From Stieleria bergensis (lineage in GTDB: Bacteria; Planctomycetota; Planctomycetia; Pirellulales; Pirellulaceae), in NCBI GenBank assembly GCA_007745635.1, contig CP036272.1, positions 3,363,184 to 3,427,183 of the forward strand: a stretch of 64,000 bases of DNA, written 5' to 3'. The notes beneath the pieces are model-generated. The model did no database searches, had not been told where the DNA came from, and saw only the letters and a program-made list of their open reading frames with translations. Made by a program: the position numbers and the translations under genes. This document shows positions 23,651-32,969 of the stretch, one piece after another. Within the stretch, counting starts at the first letter, position 1; each line of letters starts with the position of its first letter.

Positions 23651-25177
23651 TCAATTGGCCTTCAGTTTTCGCCGCTTTGATGGTTTTGGGGACGCATGTC
23701 TCCGTTGGCGTTCGGCATCAATCCTATCAATGGTCTCTTGGCCGAGCGAGGTCCAGTCCTTAGGGTGGCTGATGACCGAGACGTCAGGGAACACGGAACC
23801 TGTTGGACGCTGTTGTTCACCGCGCTGCATGAACTCGCCCAGTTCGTTTCGAACATTGGTCGCATGCTGCATCAGATCCTTGACGACCAAGGGATGATCG
23901 GCGGCAACGTTGTGGCTCTCCTTTTCGTCGCGGTCTAGGTTGTATAAGACCGGTGCTTGAAGATCCGTAAAGGGCTTGTTCTTATCCCAGAACGGAATTT
24001 GACTCTTGCTGCGCGGGAGATGCAGTTTCCAAGCCCCGCGACGAATCGCTTGCAAATTCTCGCAGTTGTAATAGTAGAAAGGTGCTTGTTCAGGGCGGGA
24101 GAACGCTTCGCCTCGCATCAACGGCAAGAGGCTGACGCCATCGTAGACGCGATCTTTCGGTAACGAGGCACCCATCGCCGAGGCCAGCGTGGGGAACACG
24201 TCCATGGCATTGATTTGACGGTCGCAGACCATTGGTTTGTCGATCCAAGCGGGGCCGTAGAAGATAAACGGTACACGGTGTCCGCCTTCAAAACTGACGT
24301 ACTTGGTGCCTCGAAAGGGTTTGGCGTACTGGTTCGCTGTGGGGCCGTTGTCAGAGGTGAAGATGACAATGGTGTTGTCCAGGGTGCCCGTGTCTTTGAG
24401 TGCCTTGATCAGCTGGCCGACGCTCCAGTCCAGTTCCTCGATCACATCACCGCGAACGCCGTCCTGGGAGTGGTTTTTGAATGCCGCGCCCGCTCGGTAG
24501 GGTGTGTGTGGATAGTTGTGCGCGTAGTACAGGAAGAAGGGTTTCCCGGATTGACCATGATTGCGGATGATCGATGTGACGCGGTCGGTATAGAGCTCGG
24601 TCAAACGCTGTAGCGGCGTCTGCGCAAAGATTTCCTTGTGATCATCAAAGAATTTCGGTGAATGCGCATGATTGCAGGGCATGCCATAGTAATGATCGAA
24701 ACCCTGTTGACGTGGCAGAAACTCAGGCTCCGTCCCCAGGTGCCATTTGCCCACCATGTGCGTTTCATAGCCGTGTTGTTGACACAGTTCTGCGATGGTG
24801 ATTTCATCGGGGTTCAGGCCAAGGTGCCAGTGCGCAGTGCGGTTTGGATTGATGCCCATGTACAGGCCTGCTCGCTGCGGATACGCACCGGTCAGGAAAG
24901 CCGCCCGCGAAGGAGAGCAGATTGAAGCGGCGGTGACGAAGTTCGTGAATCGAACCCCGCTTGCGGCGAGCTGATCAATCTGCGGTGTCTTCACCTTGGT
25001 CGCTCCATAACACCCCACGTCGGCGTAACCCAAGTCGTCGGTGAGCATGAAAATGAGATTGGGGCGTTGCGAGTGGGGTGGCGCCGGTTGCTGGGATGAG
25101 GGCTGCGCTGCGATCTCCGCGGACGCGTTCCAAAACAACGTTAACAGCACCACGCTTGCCAGGACAGCGGTTCTCAT
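23651..25177 (-). CDS. Secreted sulfatase (arylsulfatase A-like, Cys-type)
   Basis: 508 residues from ATG 25177, with GAAGG nine bases upstream (an in-frame GTG at 25192 is less likely). Signal peptide MRTAVLASVVLLTLFWNASA. NLIFMLTDDLGYADVGCYGA gives metal ligands; SICSPSRAAFLTG holds formylglycine Cys87; GKWHLG, YAHNYPHTPYRAG and FTSDNGP are further active-site blocks. Cleaves sulfate esters, probably from carbohydrates. Basic C-terminus (RRHASPKPSKRRKLKAN). Belongs to a set of degradative genes in this stretch. Confidence 0.93.
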   Translation of the reverse strand: MRTAVLASVVLLTLFWNASAEIAAQPSSQQPAPPHSQRPNLIFMLTDDLGYADVGCYGATKVKTPQIDQLAASGVRFTNFVTAASICSPSRAAFLTGAYPQRAGLYMGINPNRTAHWHLGLNPDEITIAELCQQHGYETHMVGKWHLGTEPEFLPRQQGFDHYYGMPCNHAHSPKFFDDHKEIFAQTPLQRLTELYTDRVTSIIRNHGQSGKPFFLYYAHNYPHTPYRAGAAFKNHSQDGVRGDVIEELDWSVGQLIKALKDTGTLDNTIVIFTSDNGPTANQYAKPFRGTKYVSFEGGHRVPFIFYGPAWIDKPMVCDRQINAMDVFPTLASAMGASLPKDRVYDGVSLLPLMRGEAFSRPEQAPFYYYNCENLQAIRRGAWKLHLPRSKSQIPFWDKNKPFTDLQAPVLYNLDRDEKESHNVAADHPLVVKDLMQHATNVRNELGEFMQRGEQQRPTGSVFPDVSVISHPKDWTSLGQETIDRIDAERQRRHASPKPSKRRKLKAN

Positions 25178-25328
25178 TGGAGTGGCCTTCACCGGTTGGT
25201 TGAAATGAATGGTCGGGGAGTCGAGCCTTCCGAGAGGGGCATTGAGACCGGAAGTGAACGGTTACAAGACGGAAAGAACTTGCCGCAATCAGGCCGCAAT
25301 CAGGAGGGGCTCGGTGAGTTTCAAGGGC

Positions 25329-28241
25329 TCAGTGCGTTTGAACGCCAAGCTCTTGAAACGAAGTGTTCTCGCCGCCGCCCTGAGCGGACACGGGCGAGGT
25401 GCGCCAAATGATCCAACGGAATTTGCCTAAGGACCCGCCGTCGGCGGCTCGAACGGAGGTCGCCGCATAAGTGTCCGGCAGTGTCCCCGTCACGATCGTT
25501 GCCAGAGGCGTGCATTTCTTCAAATCCCAACCCGGATCGGTTTCTGCGCGACTGGCGTAGAGCGTGAATTTCTGCGACACGCGAGCCGGCCCCATTCGAT
25601 AGGACCAACTGTTCACTGCTGCAATCGGTTTGACTTCACCCAAATCCAGCTTATAGGCGCCGTTGGCGGTCGCGTTGCCAAAAACGGGGCCATAGCCCTT
25701 GCCAAGTTTGCGATCGGTCAACACTTGGACTGGATCATTCAACGTGCCAATGTTGGTGCTTACCTTGCCGCCGATGGTCGCTTGGGGGAGCAATGTTTTG
25801 AAGTCCGCTGATGCGTTTGCGGTCTCCAAGTGGACGGTGACTGCCGGTTTAACGGACAGTTCAAGCGTCTGCTGATTGCGAACCAACGTCAGTTTGATCG
25901 TCTCGGCTTGTAACCGCGTCAGTGCTATGAACAGTTGCTGGGTGTTGGTGATGCGTTGATCAGCGAGACCCTGAATGAGGTCGCCCGGCTTGAGTCCGCT
26001 GCGGGCTGCGACGGAGTGATCAGGGATTTGGGACATGACGACGCCGGCTTCGTCCTTGCTGACGCCAAAGGCGCTGAACTGATTGCCCGTGAGGTCCTGG
26101 ACGACGGCCCCCAACCAAACTTTGACCAACGGCATCGGCGCTGCCACTGGTTTCGCGCGGCGACCGGATTTCGGTAGAAAGCTTGGGGTCAGTGCGAGAG
26201 CCTTTAACGATGACTTCTTCACGCCAAACTGATCCATGGGAAAATTTTTGAAGCCGATCTTTAGCGCCGGGGATGCATCCTGGACGGAAAAGTCCCCGTT
26301 CTCTGGATCGACGAACATTGGATCGCCAGAGAGTGACTCGCCGTCCCAACCGTACTTGGCTGCGTTCTTGTCAAGCTGAGCTTGATCGGATTGATAGTAA
26401 AAGTTCTTGTCGACCAAACCGTCGACGGTCACGTTGTTTCTGATCAGCGGTGTGTAGGCTCGTGCCATGATGTTTCCCGTGACCTGATCGTGGCTGTTTT
26501 GGAACCAGACGTGGGAACTGAGGCCGTTATCGACGATCACGTTATTCCATGCTTGACGCCGAAATCCCTCGCGAAGTTTGAGGCCCCCACACAGCATCAG
26601 GTTGTTGTAGATATCGTAATTGCTGGAGCCATCGTCTAGGTCAATGTCCCAGCCATGTTCGCAGCGCCAGCGACTATCACGGATCACGGTGGTGTGGATT
26701 GCGTCCAGGAACGGCAATTTGGGATCTGCGTCGACGGCCTGCTGAGACGCTGTCAGGTGATCGCTTCGCCAGTACCGGTCTCTTCCCCAGGAGTTGAAGG
26801 ACCCGTGGTCATGAGTCTCTAGTACGGTGTCAAAGACGTCGCAGCGCTGAATCACATGCCCGCCCCAGGCTCCATCGCCGATGTTGATGCCGGCCCGAGC
26901 GGTGTCGTAGATCGAACAGTCACTGACGGTGATCTTGGCGGCCATTTCAATCAGCACGCCAGCGGGTTGGCGTTCGACTCGTCCAACGCCATGAATCAAA
27001 CTATCGGCAACGGCTGACTCGGCTGGGTAGTTGTTCGTTTTGGGGCCTGGAGTTCGATCGATGGTTGCCAGATCATTTTTCTGTCCATATTCAAATAGCG
27101 GGTCGCGGACAGCGTTGGGGTCACCGACGAAGCAGACACCACTGGCCCCGGTATCGTGGATGTGGCATCCTTGGACAAGGACGCCGCGGTTGTAGTGGTT
27201 GACGAAAATCGCGTTGCCACCGACTTGATCAAACTCACAGTCCAAGATGCTGATTTCTTGGGTTCCATTGAGCACGATGGCACCGCCACGATAAATGGCC
27301 CAATCGGATCTCAGCAGCGGTTCTTTGCAATCCATGAACGTTCTTGCTGCATGCCTGATGGTGAACCCTTCCAGCCTGATGAACTGAACGGGCGCTTGTT
27401 GGCTGCCATTGAATTCAATCAGATGGGCTAGGCGAACCACTTCGACTTGGGTGTTTGCCAGATCGACGTTGGGGGCTGGCAGGTAATACAGCGTTGAGGT
27501 CTCGGCGTTGTGGTACCACTCGCCCGGAGCGTCCAGTTCTTCGAAGATGTTTTCCACCATGCGGTGGTCCTTGTGCATTCCCATGCGACGATTGTTCTGC
27601 CAACCGCCTTCATACGTCACAGCGCCGGTGGAGTCTTTGCCCGTGATGCGATAGTGGTACCCGCCCCAGCCTGCACGGTGCATCGCGTGGATGTAACCAC
27701 CTGTCGGGTCCTGCCAAGTTTTGGCCCGTTCGATTGCGAAAGCGTCAGCAGCAAAGCCCTGATAGGGAGAGGCCTTCTTGGCGGGATCATAGTTGGGATA
27801 GCGAGCCATTCGCTGGTTCTGGCCATTGACAAAGACTTGATCGATCTTCAGTCCGGCGGGCGTTTTCGCTTGGTAGATTCCGTCTCGCCACGGGGTCCAG
27901 GACAGTTTCAGCTTGCTGCCGCCACTTAAGATTGCCCGGCCTTCATTCTGTGCCCGATACACAACGGAGCCCTCTTTCTTGCCGGAGTCCTTGGCCGTGA
28001 AGACGACGGTTTCCGGCAGGTAGTACACTCCATCGGCCACATGAACGGTGACGGGTTCTTGTCCGGCAAGCCCTTGCGAGGCGATCGCCTGTCGCGCACC
28101 ATCGATCGATGCCAGTGGCGCTTGCACCGTCCCAGGATTCGTGTCAGAGCCTGTGGTCGAAACGTAGAGGTCGGCTGCTTGCAGGGCTGTCGAAGCACAG
28201 CAGACAAGCACCACAACAAAGCTGATTTTGAACGTGGCCAT
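25329..28241 (-). CDS. Secreted right-handed beta-helix protein with PDZ and discoidin-like domains
   Basis: 970 residues from ATG 28241. Signal peptide MATFKISFVVVLVCCASTAL; DLYVSTTGSDTNPGTVQAPLASIDGARQAI is the usual opening of polysaccharide-lyase-like beta-helix proteins. Parallel beta-helix to about residue 660 (repeats such as ISILDCEFDQVGGNAIFV). Then an unusual PDZ-like domain at about 690-790 (WLGAVVQDL ... SGLKPGDLIQGLADQRITN) and a C-terminal discoidin-like carbohydrate-binding region (YKLDLGEVKPIAAVNSWSYR). Probably an extracellular glycan lyase or hydrolase; catalytic residues not assigned. Confidence 0.82.
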   Translation of the reverse strand: MATFKISFVVVLVCCASTALQAADLYVSTTGSDTNPGTVQAPLASIDGARQAIASQGLAGQEPVTVHVADGVYYLPETVVFTAKDSGKKEGSVVYRAQNEGRAILSGGSKLKLSWTPWRDGIYQAKTPAGLKIDQVFVNGQNQRMARYPNYDPAKKASPYQGFAADAFAIERAKTWQDPTGGYIHAMHRAGWGGYHYRITGKDSTGAVTYEGGWQNNRRMGMHKDHRMVENIFEELDAPGEWYHNAETSTLYYLPAPNVDLANTQVEVVRLAHLIEFNGSQQAPVQFIRLEGFTIRHAARTFMDCKEPLLRSDWAIYRGGAIVLNGTQEISILDCEFDQVGGNAIFVNHYNRGVLVQGCHIHDTGASGVCFVGDPNAVRDPLFEYGQKNDLATIDRTPGPKTNNYPAESAVADSLIHGVGRVERQPAGVLIEMAAKITVSDCSIYDTARAGINIGDGAWGGHVIQRCDVFDTVLETHDHGSFNSWGRDRYWRSDHLTASQQAVDADPKLPFLDAIHTTVIRDSRWRCEHGWDIDLDDGSSNYDIYNNLMLCGGLKLREGFRRQAWNNVIVDNGLSSHVWFQNSHDQVTGNIMARAYTPLIRNNVTVDGLVDKNFYYQSDQAQLDKNAAKYGWDGESLSGDPMFVDPENGDFSVQDASPALKIGFKNFPMDQFGVKKSSLKALALTPSFLPKSGRRAKPVAAPMPLVKVWLGAVVQDLTGNQFSAFGVSKDEAGVVMSQIPDHSVAARSGLKPGDLIQGLADQRITNTQQLFIALTRLQAETIKLTLVRNQQTLELSVKPAVTVHLETANASADFKTLLPQATIGGKVSTNIGTLNDPVQVLTDRKLGKGYGPVFGNATANGAYKLDLGEVKPIAAVNSWSYRMGPARVSQKFTLYASRAETDPGWDLKKCTPLATIVTGTLPDTYAATSVRAADGGSLGKFRWIIWRTSPVSAQGGGENTSFQELGVQTH

Positions 28242-28336
28242 CAATAATCGTCAGTTGAAGAGTTCTGTGAAGGGAGACGCGGCGTAGCGCGGCACTGAAC
28301 CCTGTTCACTGCCGGATTGATCAATGACACGATGGT

Positions 28337-29134
28337 CTATTTTTCCGCGATGGCGTTGGCGACTGTTTCAGCCACTTGCTTTGCCAGATGGATGTAGCCC
28401 GATTCCGTGAAATGGACATCGCCGGGGCGAACCATGGTTGCAGGCAGTCGCTTGAGCGCATGAGTGTGCAAGTCGTTGATCAAAATTTCATTCGCTTGCA
28501 TGATCTTTGCTGCGGCAGCATTGTACTTCAGATCGTCTCCCAGTTTTCGACCGGCTTCGTCTTTGGGGACCGGTGTCGTTGCACACCAGATTAACGTGGC
28601 GTCGGTCTGCTTGAGTCGCTTGACGATCTTTTCAAGGTTTGCTTGATACCCAGCAAGCGATTCGGTGAGCGTACCATTGACCTTGTCACGGTTTCCCTGA
28701 GTCTTGGACTGAGGGTGGCGATAGCAGAGGTCCCACAAGCCCCAGTTGAAATGAATGACATCCCATTGACCGGGGGGCAGTGTTAGCCAACGGTCGATCA
28801 TTTGCACGCCGTAGGCGGAGTTCCTGCCGTTGGTAGCAATCCGGTACACATCGGCCTTGCCATGCAGTTGTCGCCGGACATAGGCGGTGTAGCCGATCGA
28901 GATGGAATCACCGATCAACAGAACATTTGGCAAGTCTGGATCGTCTGTCTTGGGATTCGCAAAAGCCATCTTGCGACCAAGGTACAGTTCTTGCTTGCTC
29001 GCTAATTGGTTGTTGTCCCCTGCTTGACTCTGCGCTGCAGGCGGATCGGCGAGAAACGATTGGGCGGGCGCGGCAACGAACCAAGACGGGAGAGCCAGCA
29101 ATAGAAGGCAAATCAAGGGGTGCAACGGTCTCAT
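28337..29134 (-). CDS. Secreted SGNH/GDSL hydrolase
   Basis: 265 residues, signal peptide MRPLHPLICLLLLALPSWFV. NVLLIGDSISIGY is block I with the nucleophile serine; NGRNSAYGVQMIDRW supplies the oxyanion glycine/asparagine region; VIHFNWGLWDL is block III; RPGDVHFTESGYIHLA gives the catalytic Asp-x-x-His. Acts on ester bonds such as acetyl groups of polysaccharides. Lies 92 bp upstream of the beta-helix gene in the same direction, so the two may share a transcript. Confidence 0.9.
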   Translation of the reverse strand: MRPLHPLICLLLLALPSWFVAAPAQSFLADPPAAQSQAGDNNQLASKQELYLGRKMAFANPKTDDPDLPNVLLIGDSISIGYTAYVRRQLHGKADVYRIATNGRNSAYGVQMIDRWLTLPPGQWDVIHFNWGLWDLCYRHPQSKTQGNRDKVNGTLTESLAGYQANLEKIVKRLKQTDATLIWCATTPVPKDEAGRKLGDDLKYNAAAAKIMQANEILINDLHTHALKRLPATMVRPGDVHFTESGYIHLAKQVAETVANAIAEK

Positions 29135-29308
29135 GGCTGTAGCGTTCTGGGGAGGGGTGTCAGGGGGAGGTCAATTGGTACTGGCAGAATCAACCGCGAG
29201 GCCTTTGGTGCGGGGGCCCTGGTACCGGGGTATTGCAATGTTGCCATCCCATCGGTCCGGCGGCGTGTCCACCAAACTGGTCGCCCGGGCTTGGCATTCT
29301 GCGTTTGT

Positions 29309-30184
29309 CTAGTTCGATTCTAGCTCCAGTTTACCAACTTGAACGGCCGCACCCATGTTGGCGATCCCAGGTCCAACATAATTCTTTCCAAATGGCAGGA
29401 TCATCGGTTCCCCCCACGGACGCAGCGGCATCATTGCAGCGATCTGATCGATGCGTGTTAGCATGTCCGCTGACAATGGCCCTTTTTCTGCTGTCGCAAC
29501 ACTGGCCTCCAAGTGTTCGACCGTCTTGCAACCAATGGGAACCGTCGAAACGGCGGGATTGGAGAGCAAGAAACGCAAACACAATTCATAAGCTGGCATG
29601 CCGGCTTGATCGAGCAAGTCATAGTAGGCGAGCAACTGCTGGCGCCGCGTCTCGGCCAGCCAGAGGGGTTTCGCTTGGACTTCGGCATCGGCACGGCGGG
29701 TTAAAAAGCCTTGTCCGAAAGCCGATCCCATCACGATTCCCATGTCATGTTCCAGGGCGGCGGGAAAGACCGTGTCAGTGGCTTCACGAAACAGAACATT
29801 GTAATTGAAGGCGGTCAATACTACGTCGAAGCGATCGCTTTGAATCAGCCCCGTCATCTCCGTCACAGTTGTTCCGGCTAAACCGCAATGCCCGATGGTC
29901 CCTGCAGTCTTCAGTTCCTCGATCAGTTGCAGCGCGGGACCGTCCAGCGGGTCATAGCTGTCCCACCAGGGGTATTGCTGCGGCCGATCGGGTTCGTGAA
30001 CCATAAGAATATCGATTTGCTCTCGCCCTAGTAGACGAAGGCTTTCCTCGACTGACTGACGCAGCGCTTTGATGTCCCGTGGGTCGAAGGGCTGTGGGCG
30101 GCCGCCCAACTTGGTTGTGACGATTAGCGGCGCCTCGATCCCAGCGATAGCTTCGCCGACAGTTTTTTCGCTGTCCGCGGGATC
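29309..30184 (-). pseudogene. Aldo/keto reductase, N-terminally truncated
   Basis: About 290 codons in one frame from DPADSEKTVGEAI to the stop; motifs VTTKLGGRPQPF, QIDILMVHEPDRP, AGTIGHCGLAGTT, VVLTAFNYNVLF, GSAFGQGFLTRR and STVPIGCKTVEHLEASV belong to the aldo/keto reductase barrel. The first strands with the catalytic Asp and Tyr (FDTA..YG) are missing, because a deletion joined this gene to the PSD1 fragment at about 30184-30200. No start or ribosome-binding site of its own. Non-functional as an oxidoreductase. Confidence 0.8.
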
Positions 30185-31245
30185 TTGCCAAACGCTTCAC
30201 CGGTCACCGTCCAGCCGTCATAGCTTCCGGATTCAAAGTCCTCAAACACGAGGGACTTGATGTTGGCTTGGTCGACCCGCTTGAGAAACTCATTGGCTCT
30301 GTTGGCGTATTCTTGGAATGGCTTGTCCAGATTCGCGAGTCTATGATCGATCTCGCCCAGCTGTTGGTCCGTAAGTCCCTGTGTCACCAATCGCACGGAA
30401 AGTTGAGCGTCGCTGGCAGGGATGAATTCCAAGTGCAGGCGATGTCCGACGTAGCGCTGGAGGTTCAGTGTGACCCAGCGCTGGCCTTCATGGACTGGAA
30501 CGATGGTTTGGTTGTGCAAAGGGCCCACAATCAGGCGATGCGAATCTACACAAGCGCCCACGTGCCCCGTGCCCTTGACCAGACAGCTGATTCTGCCGTT
30601 TTCGAGTTCAAAGGTTGGTGAACGCAGCGTCCGACCGCTTTTGGGGAGTTTCGCCAAGGCGTTTTGGTTTCGGACGGATCCTTCCGTGATCGATTCGATG
30701 CCGTCCCAAATGGGGACATTGGTCGACCAGCCACCGGTTTCCACCGTCACTTCGCCAGTTTTCGCGTCCATGTATGCAAGGCCTTGCTGGCGGGCAGACG
30801 GTCCATAGACATAGCCCTCTTGCAAGTACTGGCTTTGCGGCATTCGGCTGTAGTCGAACAGAACGCTCTCGTCGGTCAGATAGCTGACTTGCGATGGAGG
30901 TTGCAAGCCGGCTTGTTTCAGTCGCTCCAGAATCAGTGTCTGATACCTTGCGTCTAGGTTAGCAAGTTGATTGGCGACCTGACGATTCTGTTCCAGTGAT
31001 TCGAATCGAACTTGGCGATAGTTGCTACTCTGCAGGTAACCGGAGAGCGCGTAGTAGTCGGCCGTCGAGATCGCATCGAACTTGTGATCATGACAGCGAG
31101 CGCACGCGACTGTGACACCCAGGAATGTTTTGGACATCACGTCAATCATGTTGTCAAAGCGATCGGCTTCGTCTTTGCGATTGTCTACCGGAGAGTGGAC
31201 CCATTCACCCAAGTACCAAAAAACCGTGCCGAGAACGGGACGGTG
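30185..31245 (-). pseudogene. PSD1 (DUF1549/DUF1553) cytochrome-type protein, internal fragment
   Basis: Readable from about RPVLGTVFWYLGEWVHSPVD at 31245 through DEADRFDNMIDVMSKTFLGV and VACARCHDHKFDAIST (a CxxCH-like heme motif) to FEDFESGSYDGWTVTGEAFG near 30190. Intact planctomycete PSD1 proteins have about 900-1100 residues; this has about 350. The left edge follows a TAG in frame near 31250, and the right edge is fused out of frame to the aldo/keto reductase. Two separate deletions are therefore needed. Confidence 0.8.
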
Positions 31246-31298
31246 TTGCTATTGGCTCCCCTGGCGAACACCAAAACAGCTGATGGGTGTGTCAACGG

Positions 31299-32297
31299 CT
31301 ATTGTCTCTGATCGACAAAAAACTGCACCGTACGGCGGACAATCTCGTCTTTGGTTGGATTGACACTACCTTCAACCGCTCGCCAATTGTGACCTGAGTT
31401 CTTGATGATCATGATCTCAACGGATGCCCCCAACGCTTGCGCTTTGTCCTGCATGAAATAGGCATGCTTGACAGGAATGGTTGTGTCTTTGTCGCCTTGA
31501 ATCATCAATAGCGGCGGACAGTCCTTGGTGAGGTAGTTCACTGGGCTGACTTCACGATAGCGAGTCAGTTTGTCCGTGTCCCCGGTGTTGGATTGCATGA
31601 TGCGTGGCCCAAAGCGATCTCGGAAATTTTCGCGATCATCGTGATTGAACAGTTCAACCGTTTCAAAATCTGCTGGGCCGTACCAGGAGACCCCGGCGAC
31701 CATTTGATACGTTGCGTCTTTCAGGTCGGGATCACCGGTCAATTGCTCGGGAGAGGTCAGCAGCAGCATCTGCGCTAGGTGTCCTCCAGCTGAGTCGCCC
31801 ATGACGAAAACCTGGTTGGGATTGATCCCCAGTTCGTCGCTCTGTTTAGCCAGAAACCGAATCGCGTCTTTGCAGTCAATCACGCAGTCACGCATCGCCA
31901 CGTTTCTGTCTTTCTTCGCTAACCGATAGGAGACGGGGGCAACCGCAAAGCCTTCGTCGAGCAGTTGACGAAAGACGCTGGCAAACAGACCACTGGCCAC
32001 CTTGTAACGACTGCCGGCAGCCCAGCCACCGCCGTGCGTGAAGAGGACAACAGGGACCTTGGAGTTGTCCGGCGTCTTGGGGTAATAAAGGTCCAGCTTT
32101 AACGCTCTGTTACCAACCGTCTTGTAAGTGACTTCAAGTCTTTTCTTGCCGTCGCTCTGCAAGTACTTCGATGACGCTCGTTTTTGTTGCTGGGGTTTGG
32201 TCTGCCGAGGCGTGTTTTGCTGCCCCAGGGCTGGGCTGGCGACCAGGGTGCCAATGAACATGCAGACCCATGCACAGGCGGGTTTCGTTGTAAGCAT
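31299..32297 (-). CDS. Secreted alpha/beta-hydrolase (esterase/lipase family)
   Basis: 332 residues from ATG 32297, with GGGAG nine bases upstream (open frame to 32369). Signal peptide [28 protein letters not shown] (84-91) is the oxyanion-hole [12 protein letters not shown] holds the nucleophile Ser169; [10 protein letters not shown] the acid; NSGHNW the histidine. Such enzymes in polysaccharide clusters usually remove acetyl or feruloyl esters. Ends about 50 bp from the PSD1 scar. Confidence 0.9.
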   Translation of the reverse strand: MLTTKPACAWVCMFIGTLVASPALGQQNTPRQTKPQQQKRASSKYLQSDGKKRLEVTYKTVGNRALKLDLYYPKTPDNSKVPVVLFTHGGGWAAGSRYKVASGLFASVFRQLLDEGFAVAPVSYRLAKKDRNVAMRDCVIDCKDAIRFLAKQSDELGINPNQVFVMGDSAGGHLAQMLLLTSPEQLTGDPDLKDATYQMVAGVSWYGPADFETVELFNHDDRENFRDRFGPRIMQSNTGDTDKLTRYREVSPVNYLTKDCPPLLMIQGDKDTTIPVKHAYFMQDKAQALGASVEIMIIKNSGHNWRAVEGSVNPTKDEIVRRTVQFFVDQRQ

Positions 32298-32496
32298 CAG
32301 GATGTCTCCCATGGAGAGCAAACCGCATTGAGGCGGTCGAGTGGATATGAATCGGTAAAGTCTAATCACAACAGTTCGTCCGCATTAGCCGCACACCGCT
32401 GGGCCCGCTTTTTGCCACCTGGGAAACCATCCCAGAACCGTGGCAAACCACACAGCGGCTGATGTTGGCTTTCCATCATTTTTTGGAATTCGTTGT

Positions 32497-32544
32497 TGAC
32501 TAGCGATGTAGTCAGGCGATAGGATGTGACTACATGACTAGTCA
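32497..32544 (+). promoter_or_regulatory. Promoter and inverted-repeat operator of the BlaI/M56 pair
   Basis: Two 16-bp arms, GACTAGCGATGTAGTC (32499-32514) and GACTACATGACTAGTC (32529-32544), are inverted repeats with two mismatches; each is itself dyad-symmetric (GACTA...TAGTC). A likely -35 TTGACT (32497) and -10 TAGGAT (32521) overlap them with 18 bp spacing. BlaI-type repressors bind such dyads (core TACA/TGTA), so autoregulation is expected. Confidence 0.7.
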
Positions 32545-32561
32545 GGGATCTGGAGAGCGGA

Positions 32562-32969
32562 ATGGCGAAACGAAAACCACTGGGTCAAGTTGAGATGGAA
32601 CTGCTGAAGGCGGTTGAACACTTGCAACCCGTCTCGGTCCGTGCTCTGGCCGAGCATGTTGCGGAATCCACCGGCCAAGCCCGTACCACGGTGCTGACGA
32701 TGCTAGAACGTTTACGCACCAAGGGCTACTTGTCTCGCAAGAAGATCAACAACGTTAACCACTACTCGACGCGAGTGGCAATGAAAGACATTCTGCCGCA
32801 ACTGGTCGCTGACTTCGTCCAGCGGACTCTCGGTGGAGCGGTGTCGCCGGTGGTCGCGTACCTGCAGAACAAGGAAAGCTTGTCGCGGGAGGAGATCCAG
32901 GAGCTGAAAGCCTTGGTGAATGAGCTTGAGTCAGCCGATGCCCATCACGAGGGAGGCATTGAGCGATGA
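32562..32969 (+). CDS. BlaI/MecI/CopY-family repressor
   Basis: 135 residues. The winged-helix part (GQVEMELLKAVEHLQPVSVRALAEHVAESTGQARTTVLTMLERLRTKGYLSRKK) reads the operator, and the C-terminal helices (FVQRTLGGAVSPVVAYLQNKESLSREEIQEL) dimerise. Family members repress their own operon and are inactivated by cleavage from a partner M56 sensor. The ATGA overlap with the next gene indicates translational coupling. Confidence 0.93.
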   Translation: MAKRKPLGQVEMELLKAVEHLQPVSVRALAEHVAESTGQARTTVLTMLERLRTKGYLSRKKINNVNHYSTRVAMKDILPQLVADFVQRTLGGAVSPVVAYLQNKESLSREEIQELKALVNELESADAHHEGGIER

